Position numbers and translations under genes: made by a program. Positions 1-9,883 of a stretch of 64,000 bases of DNA are shown one piece after another. Origin of the DNA: Chalara sp. BL73 (Eukaryota > Ascomycota > Leotiomycetes > Helotiales). The notes beneath the pieces were generated by a model. The model saw only the letters and a program-made list of their open reading frames with translations, was not told the origin of the DNA and made no database searches. Every line of letters begins with the position of its first letter. Position 1 is the stretch's first letter. The stretch spans positions 62,001-126,000 of the forward strand of contig CAKJVC010000110.1 in the NCBI GenBank assembly GCA_918026815.1, written 5' to 3'.

Positions 1-1345
1 AACAGTAATGTTTTTAAATTTAATTTAGTTTTATAGTAATTTTTTTTTAAATATTTATATTTAAACGTTTAATTGTTTTGTTAGTTTTAGCGTTAGCGCT
101 AAATTTGCCGTTTTTTGCGAACAACGTTTTAAGCAACTTTTTTTTATTTACAATTAAAAAATCGGTAATTGCAGCTATTGCAAAGTTAATATTTTAAGTT
201 TTTCGATTTAAAGTTTTTATTATAAAGTTTAAAATACTGCAATTTTAAAACTTTTGCTTTACAGTTTATAATATATTAAACTGCAAGTATTATAACTATT
301 GCTTTTTTTGTATTTAACTAGTTTTAACGTTTGTTAAAAATATATAATTTGTTTTAAATTAAAAAATTCAGCTAAATATCGATAACGTTATAAATAATTT
401 CGTAGTTTTTTAAAAGTTCGCTAAACAAATAATTAAACAAATGTTTTTTTGTAAAAAATGCAATTATAGTTAAATCGTTTATAACGATTTGTTGTTAAAG
501 CTTTTTTAGCTTAATTTACGCGTTTTTAACTTTTGTGTTTTTTTGCATTTTAAAAATAATTAGTTTTTTTAAGTTTTAGCAGTATATATATAAACGTGTT
601 TAAAAATATTTAAATCGTAAGTTTATTTATTTGTTTTTTACAGTTGTAAACTTTTTTATAAGCTTTTTGTTTATAAAATCGATATAAATTCGTAATATAA
701 ATAACGCTTTAACAAACGCTATTATATATTTGTTTTTTTTTTATTGTTTTATACTTTAAAAAATATACTATTTTTTTGTAGTATTAAAACAATTTAAGCA
801 TACTTTTTAATTGTTTTTTTTATTACAAAAACGATTTTTTTTTTTATAAAGTACAGTTTTAATAGTTCGAACTAGTTTTTTTATATATTTTAGTTTAAAG
901 TTTTTACAAATTGCTTTACTTTGTTAACGTGATTTATGTCGAATTGTTTAGTTTTTTATTAAATACGTTTAGCGAAGTTCGAAATAAAAAAAAAAAAAGC
1001 TGTTATATAATAGTTTTTGTATTGTAAATAAAATATAAAAGCTATTGTATAATAGTTTTCGAATTAAAATTTATTAATATAGTTAAAATAACAATTTGTA
1101 TATTTTGTAAATTCGACTAAAAGTTTGTCGCTGTTTTATTAGCTATTTGTCGCTTTTATATATATTAGCAGTTTGTTATTTTCGTATTATTAGCAGTTTG
1201 TTGTTTTTTGTGTAGTTTTTACTGTTATAATAAGTCCGTTAAATTGCAAATAGTCGTTTTTAACAGTTTGCTTTTTTTTTCGATTAGTTTTTTTTTTTTA
1301 GCTTTTTTTGTATATTTACAGTACGAACTCGAATTTATAACTTAT
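1..1345 (-). mobile_element. Ty1/copia element, left copy: RIP-decayed 5' internal part
   Basis: Very AT-rich sequence with no usable reading frame. Its reverse complement matches the right-hand copia copy: positions 1 to about 722 pair with 2755-3039 and then 9884 to about 10319, without the gypsy insertion. It is therefore the 5' internal part of a minus-strand copy of the same element and runs off the left edge of the window. Stretches rich in TA where a coding copy would have CA or TG indicate RIP. No gag domain can be read. Confidence 0.7.
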
Positions 1346-1563
1346 TAAAATAAATATACTAAATTAATTACAGTTAATTTAAAAAAACTTGTACTGTACG
1401 CAAAGTTTGCTAATTGCAGTAGTTTAAAAAAAAAAAATTAATTTATTAAAAAGCTTTACAGAAATACTCAGTAAAAAAAATGCGACTTTTTTACTGATAA
1501 CTAAGCTATTACATAAAGTATAGTTTATGCTTTACGGGTAGGCTATACTACTAATTCTTAACA
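1346..1563 (-). repeat. Copia 5' LTR (left copy, minus strand)
   Basis: This 218-bp segment is the reverse complement of 14218-14435 at the same length. Read on the minus strand it starts TGTTAAGAATTAG and ends with a RIPped form of TTATTCCA. It lies immediately 5' of the internal copia sequence on that strand, as expected for a 5' LTR. Many G/C positions kept in the right copy are A/T here. Confidence 0.7.
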
Positions 1564-2091
1564 AAAACGATTTTTAACGAATTTAAAAAAAAAGCTTTTA
1601 ATTTAGTACACGTAGTTTACTTTTTTGTTTAACTCGAAAAAAGCTAAAAAACTACTTTTGTTTTAAAAAAAAAAAAATCGATTATAATATCGATTTAAAA
1701 AAAATAAACAGTTAGTTTTAAACCTTTTTTTAAAGTTTTTTGTCTCTATATATAATGTAAAATAAATTCAAATCGTTTTGATTGGCTCAATCTAATTACG
1801 GAAAAGTTGTCCATCACGTGCCGGCACCACCTGACAGCGTGTTTTACCCCAACAAAAAAATTGACATCGAAAAAATCGGTTGTTTTGATCTAAAACTTTT
1901 GAACTACTAATACAATTTTTTGAAATGTTGACGATTTCGATTACGCTAATTAAGTGCTTTCGATTAAGCTAGCGTGTAGTTTATTCTGTATTCTATAAAA
2001 AAAGCTATTCTTGATTTTGTTATATCTGATTTATGTACCGAACGTCGCGGTTCACAAAACAGCGTGTCTTGATTACGTAATACGTGATCCG
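1564..2091. other. Gene-free spacer between repeats
   Basis: There is no credible coding region. Composition changes from AT-rich (1564 to about 1780) to moderate GC from about 1783, where the segment around CACGTGCCGGCACCACC keeps unmutated CpG and CpA. This part may be a remnant of a small DNA transposon or unique DNA; I could not find terminal repeats. Confidence 0.5.
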
Positions 2092-2401
2092 ACAGCCTGT
2101 AAAGCTTACTGTACGCGATTTTACAGCCTGTAAAACTTACTATACTTAATTCTACAGCCTGTAAAGCTTATAATACCCGATTCTACAGCCTGTAAAGCTT
2201 ACTGTACGCGATTTTACAGTCTGTAAAACTTACAATACTTGATATTACAGCCTGTAAAGCTTACTATACTTAATTCTACAGCCTGTAAAGCTTACAATTT
2301 TTGATTTTACAGCCTGTAAAGCTTATAATACTCGATTTTACAGCCTGTAAAGCTTACAATACGCGATTCTACAGCCTATAAAACTTACAATACGCGATTC
2401 T
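2092..2401. repeat. 31-bp tandem repeat, ten units
   Basis: Ten contiguous 31-bp units, each starting ACAGCCTGTAAAGCTTA or a close variant, followed by a variable half such as CTGTACGCGATTTT or CTATACTTAATTCT. Across unit joints there is a palindrome TTTACAG-C-CTGTAAA (one mismatch where the unit ends TTCT). There are no spacers, so it is a minisatellite and not an interspersed array. It lies between the left copia LTR and the 351-bp LTR-like segment. Confidence 0.9.
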
Positions 2402-2403
2402 AC

Positions 2404-2754
2404 TGTTACGCGCATCGCTAACAGGCTTATGCCTTAGGGGCCTGAGGCTCGGTAGACTTGGTTTACACAGAGAACCCCTGGGGTAGGATCACGTGATGGA
2501 TCATGGATCATGGCTATGATCCACGATCCAATGGATCATGGGCTGATGCAATGATCCAACCCACGAAGGTTCTATATAAGTAGATAGGATTTCCTTAGAT
2601 AGGAGCTTCGTGCTCAACTCAATATAGTATCTTAACCCCATACTGTTATCGGGATCTTACTCCTATATGTGATATACCTACTTCTTCCCAGACTAACAAC
2701 CCTCGGACCAAGATCTTCTATCTATATCAGTTGTAGGCTGATAGGACCGTAACA
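2404..2754. repeat. LTR-like segment with TGTTAC...GTAACA ends
   Basis: A 351-bp segment that begins TGTTAC and ends GTAACA, a perfect 6-bp terminal inverted repeat of the kind closing many fungal LTRs. It contains a TATA-like TATATAAG near 2572 and nested inverted GGATCATGG/ATGATCC motifs. It looks hardly RIPped. No target-site duplication is seen (TCTAC to the left, TAGCG to the right). It joins the truncated copia copy exactly at 2755. It is probably a solo LTR of another retrotransposon left by a rearrangement. Confidence 0.55.
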
Positions 2755-3039
2755 TAGCGTTTGCTAAAACGTTATTTATATTACGAATTTGTATCGATTT
2801 TATAAACAAAAAGTTTATAAAAAAGTTTGCAACTGTAAAAAACAAATAAATAAACTTACAGTTTAAATATTTTTAAATATACTTATATATATACTGCTAA
2901 AACTTAAAAAAGCTAACTATTTTTAAAATGCAAAAAAGCACAAAAATTAAAAACGCGTAAATTAAACTAAAAAAGCTTTAACAACGAATTGTTGCGAATA
3001 ATTTAGTTATAATTGTATTTTTTACAAAAAAACACTTGT
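2755..3039 (+). mobile_element. Copia right copy, internal piece left of the gypsy insertion
   Basis: Matches the reverse complement of about 437-722 in the left copia copy and continues at 9884 after the gypsy element. The 5' LTR and roughly 0.6 kb of 5' internal sequence of this copy are missing; the break is at the end of the LTR-like segment at 2754. Confidence 0.65.
3035..3039. other. Target-site duplication CTTGT, left
   Basis: The 5 bases before the gypsy 5' LTR are CTTGT, and CTTGT recurs at 9879-9883 just after the 3' LTR. The left copia copy shows the uninterrupted site at the matching position. Five bases is usual for Ty3/gypsy integrases. Confidence 0.9.
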
Positions 3040-3242
3040 TGTCAGGCGCCAGGATGTCACGTGCTAAGGGGCACTGAGAGGGGCTCGGTAAAGACACTGA
3101 GGCTTGGCATGTATGGGCACGTAGGGAGTCGCCAGGGGTTCGGAGGGTATAAGTAAGGGACTCGGGACGTAGTAGAGAAGGTAGAGATTAGTCTTGGTAT
3201 CAATTGCAGTTGACTTGTGCCACCCTACTCCAGCACTTTACA
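3040..3242 (+). repeat. Gypsy 5' LTR
   Basis: 203 bp, starts TGTCAGGCGCC and ends in CA. It matches 9676-9878 at full length with about 13 substitutions. Nearly all of these are G here and A in the 3' LTR, so this copy is close to the unmutated form. The primer-binding site that should follow at 3243 could not be assigned to a tRNA. Confidence 0.92.
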
Positions 3243-4720
3243 TTTTAATCTTTGCCACGAAGTGTAGTTCGGCACGAGTCAGAAGAGTATCGCACCCAAA
3301 ACGCTATAGTGTCGAAAAGAAAAAAGAAAGCAGCTGGATTTGCTTCTACAGCTCGTCGACCTATTACTCGATTTTCTATAAAAAACCTGAGCCCTGACCC
3401 ACCCGAAATCACTAATACAGCTCGTGTGCGCAAAAAATCAGAAAGAAGTCAACACTCGGAAAAGATCGAAAACAAAACGCTCCAAAAACGGCAAAAAAAC
3501 GACATTGTCATAAACACACAGAATACATTAGCCCGCGAGTTATTTCTTGTAGCAAAGTTTCAAAAAAAAATACGTCAGGCGAAGCAACGCAAAAAGCAAA
3601 AACTTACGAAAGCAAGCAACGCTGCCAAAGAACTTAAGAAAGTCAGAAAACAGAAAAAAATTTTAAAAAAACAGTTGCGTAACCTGAGTAACCTTGAAAA
3701 AAGCCAGGAACTAGCCGAAAAGGAAACCAGGGCGAAACGCCGCCGGCACACCGGTGAAACGCTTCCAAACAAAACAAAGTTTAAAGCTACAAAGCCTGAG
3801 CGCTAGCCATTCTTTCAGCAACCGGTACTGAAACCTAAAAATCTACCTGATTTCAAAAGAAAAACCCTATTAAAAGTACAGTTTTTTGTTTCAGCTGCGA
3901 AACGTTGTTTTAGGGCGAACAAAAATTACTACTTCCTTAATAACACGCGAAAAATAAACTATTGTGTCTTCGCTTTCGATGTAATAACGGAACGAAAGTG
4001 GAACAGCTATAAGTCGAAAGTAAAAGTCGGCAATACTACATAAAAAAAATTTGTGGCTTTTTTTTATAATTGCTTTACGAATAAAAACAATCGAGAACTA
4101 AACGCAGCCAGCAAGCTAAAGAACGCTAAGCAACGAAAAAACCAGTCGGTAAAAGCTTTTGCAATACACCTAAAAACGCTCGAAAAGAAGTTGAAAATCG
4201 TGAATAATACGCACCGTCAACGTACGCTATTCGGAAAGCTTAAGAATAACCTGAAAGCAAACATATTGCGCTATAAAGATCTCTCTAAAAGCCGGAAAGC
4301 GCTGATATCTTTGGCTCGAAAAATAAAGAGCGCAAAGAAAATTATTAGCAACTCCAGTAGCTCAAATAAAAGAGCCGCAAAGAACCCGCGGAAAAGCGCC
4401 GATGCTCCTGCGTTTACGGCCGAATCAGAAACGCCGGCTTAACGCTCTACAGCAAAAAATACTCAAAAAAACACAAAAAGCACTTTAAGTAAAGCGAATC
4501 GCACTTTTATCGGTACCGGCACAGAAAGTAAACGTAACACTATTCGATACTATCGGTGCAATAAAAAAAGTCATTTATCCTTTAAATGCCTTAATATAAA
4601 GTGCTATAATTGCAAAAAAAAAAGTTACATTTCCACTAATTGCCCAAAGCCTAAGCAAAAAAACAAAGAAGCCCGTTCTTAATATCTTCTTTGCCAGAAA
4701 AAACGAGCAAAAACGCAAAA
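3243..4720 (+). pseudogene. Gypsy gag remnant with zinc knuckles
   Basis: Two long open stretches (about 3252-3806 and 4053-4442) encode Lys/Arg/Gln-rich sequence of coiled-coil type, typical of a capsid/nucleocapsid precursor. Near 4548-4650 there are two CCHC-type zinc knuckles; the second reads CYNCKKKSYISTNC, and the first has lost a leading Cys (Tyr codon). The knuckle and following protease mark the gag-pol border. Stops and frameshifts interrupt the frame, so this is a dead copy. The true start codon is not clear. Confidence 0.7.
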
Positions 4721-4739
4721 AAAAAACGGATAGTTATTT

Positions 4740-4850
4740 CGGTACAAGTATTTAGTGCCGAAAAAAAAACAAAAAAAGTACAAGCACTTATCGACAGCGG
4801 CGCGAAGCAAAACTGTGTAAAACAGTTTTTAGCTATACAGTATAATTAAA
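4740..4850 (+). pseudogene. Gypsy aspartic protease remnant
   Basis: At 4778 the frame reads VQALIDSGAKQNCV, matching the retropepsin active-site pattern (A-L-I-D-S-G-A) of Ty3/gypsy elements. This enzyme would cut the Gag-Pol precursor. The frame meets a stop shortly after, and only the region around the motif is recognisable. Confidence 0.7.
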
Positions 4851-5390
4851 AGTCAAAAAACGCTTAGTTTTAACTGGCTACAATAAAAAAAAAAGAAGTT
4901 GTTACTTACGGAATCAACAATATCGGGCTAGCTATTACTAATTCCGAAAGCACCACGAAACCCTACCGACACGACTTCGTAGCGTGCGACTTTAATATAC
5001 CAAACGTTTTTTTTATATTAGAGTTCTTTTAGCTGGAGCAAATTAACCTAGTTATACGTTTTTTTACAAAAAGCTAGCGATACTTTCTCGAAACGTTCCA
5101 GATTAAAGTGCTTAGCGTTAAAAGCTTCCGTAAAGCCAGCAAAAGCTAAGTAATCTATTGTTTGGTTTTACGGCGAGTAAAAAAAAGCCCAGTATTGCTT
5201 TTTCTTAAGCACACAAGCTATGCTAATATGTTCAACAACGTTTCCGCAAGCATTTTACTAAAGCATTATTCGATAAAGCACCGAATCAACTTCGAGCCGA
5301 AAACAGTACCGCCGTAAAGCTCCGTCTACTCGTTCTTAGAAAAAGAATTGACAATACTGAAAAAATATCTCGAATCCTTTTTATTAAAAA

Positions 5391-5985
5391 AATAAATCCG
5401 CCGATTTACTAGCTTTGCAAAAGCGCCGATCTTATTCGTACCCAAAAAAAACGGTTTTTTTAAGCTATGCGTAAACTACAAAAAATTGAATAAAGTCACG
5501 ATCAAAAATAAAACGCTGCTGCTTCTGATCAGCGAAACGTTAAATAAGTTTCGTCGCTTAAAGCGATTCACGAAAATAAATTTTACTAATGCCTACTACA
5601 GAATACGCATCAAGAAAAGCGATAAGTAAAAAACGGCGTTTCGTACCCGATACGGCCACTTCGAGTACTTAGTTTTTCCTTTTAAGCTTTTGAACGCTCC
5701 AGCTACGTTCCAAGTTTACATCAACCAAGCACTAGTCGGCTTTGTCGATATGATTTGTGTAGTTTACTTTAATAACATACTTATTTTTTCGAAGAAAATC
5801 GAAAACTATACGAAAGCGGTTTATAAAGTTCTCGAAAAGCTACAAAAGTACAAGCTATACGCAAACTTTTTTAAATGCTGCTTCAATACGAATACTGTTA
5901 AGTTTCTAAGCTTTATTGTAAAACTTAAAAGCATAAAAATAGATTTTTTTCGCGTAAAAACCGTAAAAGAATAGCCTGTGCTTAC
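5391..5985 (+). pseudogene. Gypsy reverse transcriptase remnant (YxDD to YxNN)
   Basis: Contains, in order, the fungal gypsy RT motifs: FVPKKNG, LCVNYKKLN, ITNFTNAYY-like palm strand, KTAFRTRYGHFEYLVFPF, NAPATFQ and the catalytic box. The catalytic box at 5765-5776 reads Y-F-N-N instead of Y-x-D-D. A GAC/GAT to AAC/AAT change (G to A) explains both residues. At least one stop precedes KTAFRTR. The RT would copy genomic RNA into DNA; this copy lacks catalytic acids. Confidence 0.85.
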
Positions 5986-6660
5986 GTGCTATAAAAATAT
6001 CCAGGTATTTTTAAAGTTTACCAACTTCTACAAACGATTCATTAAAAAATACGCTCGCATTTGTGTGCCACTAACAAACTTTCTTAAGAAAATAAAAAAG
6101 CCTACGGCTCTTTTCCGAGTAAAGCCCGAGGCGCTAGCGAGCTTTAAAGTCCTGAAATCAAAATTCCGAAAAACACTTCTGTTTAAACATTTTAATCCGC
6201 AACGTAAAATCAAAGTAAAAACAAATAGCTCTAAATAAACCATAGCCGGAATCCTCTCGCAGCTGTTCGGAAAAAAAAAAAAAGCTAAATAGCACCCTAT
6301 CGCTTTCTACTTAAAAAAGCTTACTTCTGTTAAGTCTCGATATAACACTTACGACGTAAAGTTAATAACTATAGTTTATGCTTTCCGACAATAAAAGCAA
6401 TACCTCCGAAGCAATGCCGATACCGTTACAGTTCGCACCGACTATAACAATTTGAAGTATTTCATAACAAAAAAAAAGCTTATAAGCCGCCAAGCGAAAT
6501 AAGCCGAAAGCTTAAGCGAGTTTAATTTTGTAATTAAGTTTAAACCAAGCAAAACTAATCCCGCAAACGGACTTTCACGAAAGCCGGACTATAAAAAGTC
6601 GACGCCGAATCGAAAGCGAAGCGAAAAAAAAGCAAAAACGTCTCTTTCGACCTTGTATAA
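5986..6660 (+). pseudogene. Gypsy RNase H remnant
   Basis: Follows RT directly. Sequence around 6015-6060 (FTNFYKRFIKKYARICVPLT) is the connection segment. The RNase H start reads IKVKTNSSK where functional elements have a T-D-A-S-type motif, so the first catalytic Asp is an Asn codon. Later segments (HPIAFYLKKLTS, YNTYDVKLITIVYAFRQ) match the family with Trp codons replaced by stops. Confidence 0.75.
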
Positions 6661-7139
6661 CAAACTGCGTGTAGCAGAGTTGTTTTATGCCCTAAAAAAC
6701 CATCTAAAAAGTGTGCTTCCAAATAGCACGAGTTAAGCGCGCTCGTGTGAAGTCGCGTTCACCCCGAAAAGTAAACGCCCCCGAACCAGTAAAATGCCGA
6801 AGCTAAAAACAAACATAACAAAGTTATAAGCCAGAAAGTACTGCAGCGTAATCCGAAAAGTTGAATTTAAGCCTACTGCTAGCATAACTAGTTACAAACA
6901 GCGCGTGCCACGGAAAGTAGCGATTATATCGTTATCGACCGAAACGGTATATAGTAAAGTAACGAAGCCGATTCGAAACGTTTTAACGGAACTGCAAAAA
7001 ACTAATTCTTTTTCAGTCCGAAAAATCACCGAAAAAACTACAAAGCGAAGCCGAACCGAAGCGAAAAAGCCATAAAGCGTAAACTACGAAAATGGCTTAC
7101 TTCGTCATAAAAAAGCTGTATATGTCCCTGACGAAAGAT

Positions 7140-8205
7140 TAATACGCGTAAAAATAATTCACGTGCATTATAATAAAGAGCTTGCCGGCCACTTTAGCGT
7201 GCGTAAAACGCGCGAGCTAATAAGCCGGAAGTACTATTAGCTTAGCTTAAAAAATAATGTTAAAAAACATGTTAAAACGTGCACGAAATGCTAAAAAAGC
7301 AAACCGAAAAAGCACCGAACTTACAGCAAGTTAGCTTCGATTTCTATTTTTTTGAAACTATAAAAAAAAATAACTATAGATTTTATTACAGATTTACTGC
7401 TTAGCAAAAAGCACAACTAAATATATAACTCTATACTAGTTATAGTTAACAAATACACTAAACTAGCACGCTATATAACTGTACGGAAAAGTATTCAAGC
7501 TTATAAGCTTGCGAAACTATTTATAAACTACATTTATAAAGATTTCGGATTTTTAAAAAAAATCACTACCGACAAAAAGTTTGTTTTTACAAGCAAATTC
7601 TGGAAAAACTTCATGTATTACTTTAAGATTCGCCGCCGATTCTTTACCGTTTTCTATCCGCAAACGAACGGCTAAACGAAACGACAGAATTAAACTCTGG
7701 AATTCTATTTAAAAACGTATTGCAATTACAAGCAAAATAACTAAGTCTCGAAACTGGCTTTAGCGGAATTTACATACAACAACTTTATCTACGCAAACAC
7801 CGGTAATACTCCGTTTAAACTACTTTACGGTTTCGATCTTAAGCTGAGCTTAAACGTCGGAAACAACGTTCCCGAAAGAAAAATGCCGGCAACTGAAAAA
7901 AAAATCAAGCTTTTAATAAAAGAACGAAAAAAGCTTTCGAGTAACTTTCGAAAAGCCCACGAAAAGCACAAGAAGTACTACGACGCGAAACACAAGCTAA
8001 CTCGTTTCCGCGTAAAAAAGAAAGTAATGCTCGCCTCGAAAAATATTCGACAACTTAGGCCTAGCTGCAAGCTTGCAAACAAATATTTAAAGCCATTTAA
8101 AGTTGTAAAAATTATAAAAAATCACAAGCAAGCCTACAAGTTAAAGCTACCGCTATTCTACAAAATTTACAATGTGTTCTATGTATTTTTATTAAAGCCG
8201 TAGCA
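7140..8205 (+). pseudogene. Gypsy integrase remnant
   Basis: An H-H-C-C zinc module is visible near 7160-7295 (HYNKELAGHFSVRKT, then CTKC). A DDE core follows: ITIDFITDLL near 7375, a second acidic strand near 7560, and the FYPQTNG motif near 7655 with a stop directly after it. The C-terminal open stretch (7883-8203) is basic and ends in the IYNVFYVFLLKP segment seen before chromodomains. Several stops sit at former Trp/Gln codons. Confidence 0.8.
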
Positions 8206-8263
8206 TAGACGTAAAAAAGCCGTCGAAAAACCAGCGCCGATTCTAGTACAAAAAAAAAAAAAG

Positions 8264-8425
8264 TACGAAATAAAAATTATTTAAGCCTACCGAACTACAA
8301 AAAAAGAAATAAAGTATTTAGTACGCTAAAAAAAGTATTCTCCTGCGGAAAACTTATAAAAGCCCGCGAAAAACCTTCGAAGCGCCGGCGAAATAATACA
8401 GAAGTATTACCGGAGAACTACGTTT
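8264..8425 (+). pseudogene. Gypsy C-terminal chromodomain remnant
   Basis: The frame starting YEIKII, then RTTKKEIKYLVR, KKYSPAENL and KPAKNL matches the chromodomain found at the end of fungal chromovirus integrases (Y-E-V-E-x-I-L ... Y-L-V-K-W-x-G-Y ... W-E-P-x-x-N-L). Each aromatic-cage Trp codon is a stop or lost. In living elements this domain reads histone marks and steers insertion into heterochromatin. Confidence 0.75.
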
Positions 8426-8473
8426 GAAATAGCAAAAAAGTCGAAAAAAAAAAAACGGAAAAAAGCAAAGTAG

Positions 8474-9481
8474 TCAATTTATGCCCGAAAGCAAACAGCA
8501 AAAGCCCGGAGGCGAAACGATAAGTGCTCGCAGGCGAAGCTAAACATCCAGAAAACCACCCGCCGCCAAAACAGCCGCTACTACCTCCTCTACTACCTCG
8601 ATTCCTCCCCGACTTTCCCTTTCCCTTTTTCCTCCTCCACCTCCCTTTCCTTCTTCTCCGTCTCCTCCCTTCTTTTCTTCCTTTTTTTCTTCCATCTTAT
8701 CATCCCTCTTCTTTTCCTCCTCGAAAGCAATTTCCTCCTTATCGTTATCCTTATCGTCCTTATCCTCGTCCTCGTTCTCGTTAATGCCGGCCTAGCTAAA
8801 TTAAATCGGCTACAAGTCGAAAAAAGTTCGATTACTTACCGCTACTCGCTGCAATTTAACCAACTCTCGCAAAAGAAAATTAGTTTTTCTAGCTTCCGTA
8901 AAAAGGGCCAAAAAAACCGCTTCCACTTTTTTGAAGTAAGCCTGTTAGCGAAACAAAGCTTCCGAACGATCTTTGATCTCCGAAAAGACCCGGGCGATAG
9001 CCCCACGGAAGCGTTTCTTGCGGTCGTCGAAGCCGGAACGCTTTCGAAACAAACGAAACTAGCGTGCGAAGCGACTACTACAGCGACGGAAAGCAGCCGG
9101 CAGCTAGCCGGAGTTAAATCGAAAAAGTATCAAAGCTACAAAGTACTTACGAAAAAACATTTAGCTTTAAAGCCGCGGCAGCGAAAGCATTTGATGCTGC
9201 TCTTTTTATTAAAGAAGCAACAGACTTCGAGCTCAGAGCCCGCAATTTTCGCGCAGCGAAAACAGACGGAAGTAGCCGAAGCCGAAACGAAAACGGAACG
9301 CGAAACAAACATAGTAGTAGTAGTAATAGTAGTAGTAATAATAGTGTTAGTAATAGTGTTGCAAAAAGAAAAAAAAACGCAGCTAAGCGAAAAGAAAGCG
9401 CTTATTTATAGGCTGAAATTCGACTATTACTTATTTCTGTTTATAACTGAAAACTATTGTTGTTGTTACTTATTCACTTAA
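8474..9481 (+). other. Open frame of unknown function between chromodomain and 3' LTR
   Basis: From 8474 to the TAA at 9479-9481 one frame stays open for 335 codons, although pol upstream is full of stops. It begins inside the chromodomain frame (which ends at 8523) and lies +1 to it. There is no ATG near its start. A polypyrimidine tract (about 8578-8723) encodes Ser/Leu/Phe runs, followed by a hydrophobic stretch (FLLIVILIVLILVLVLV). The middle (about 8819-9300) is of ordinary composition, rich in Lys, Gln and Ser. A TAG/TAA microsatellite (9311-9354) encodes a second Val/Ile run. I recognise no domain. It could be an accessory element gene or a chance frame kept open because it has few RIP-sensitive codons. 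Confidence 0.4.
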
Positions 9482-9675
9482 AGGGCGTTATTGATTGTTT
9501 TTATTGTACTCAGTTTCCGCTTTCTATTGTATTTAAGTTGTTGTTCGCCACGAGCCTTTTTCGGCTTACTTTCGATTGCTCTACGAACTGGCTACAATAC
9601 TAAACTACAATACTCGCGCCTGAAACTTATAATACTAGCATAAACGTCGGAACGACGTTCTAGAGAAAGGAGCAA

Positions 9676-9878
9676 TGTCAGGCGCCAAAATGTCACGTGC
9701 TAAAGGGCACTGAGAAAGGCTCGGTAAAAACACTGAAGCTTGGCATATATAGGCACGTAAGAAGTCGCCAGGGGTTCGGAGGGTATAAGTAAGGGACTCG
9801 GGACGTAATAGAGAAGGTAGAGATTAGTCTTGGTATCAATTGCAGTTGACTTGTGCCACCCTACTCCAGCACCTTACA
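9676..9878 (+). repeat. Gypsy 3' LTR
   Basis: 203 bp, starts TGTCAGGCGCC and ends TTACA. Compared with the 5' LTR it carries about a dozen G-to-A changes and almost no other differences. This is a strand-biased RIP-like pattern. Confidence 0.92.
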
Positions 9879-9883
9879 CTTGT
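9879..9883. other. Target-site duplication CTTGT, right
   Basis: Second copy of the 5-bp duplication flanking the gypsy element (the first is at 3035-3039). After it the copia sequence resumes. Confidence 0.9.

Larger units (their letters stand above)
3040..9878 (+). mobile_element. Ty3/gypsy chromovirus retrotransposon, full length, decayed
   Basis: A complete 6839-bp element: two 203-bp LTRs (TG...CA), a purine-rich tract (AGAGAAAGGAGCAA) just before the 3' LTR, and a 5-bp duplication. Internal order is gag, zinc knuckles, protease, reverse transcriptase, RNase H, integrase and chromodomain, which is the Ty3/gypsy chromovirus order. Numerous stops replace Trp and Gln codons, and the catalytic aspartates of RT are Asn codons, so it cannot move on its own. 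It is less decayed than the surrounding copia element, so it inserted later. Domains are listed separately. Confidence 0.92.

Noticed and set aside
2092..2401. CRISPR-like repeat array
   Set aside because: The units are contiguous with no spacers, no cas genes are present, and the window is eukaryotic.
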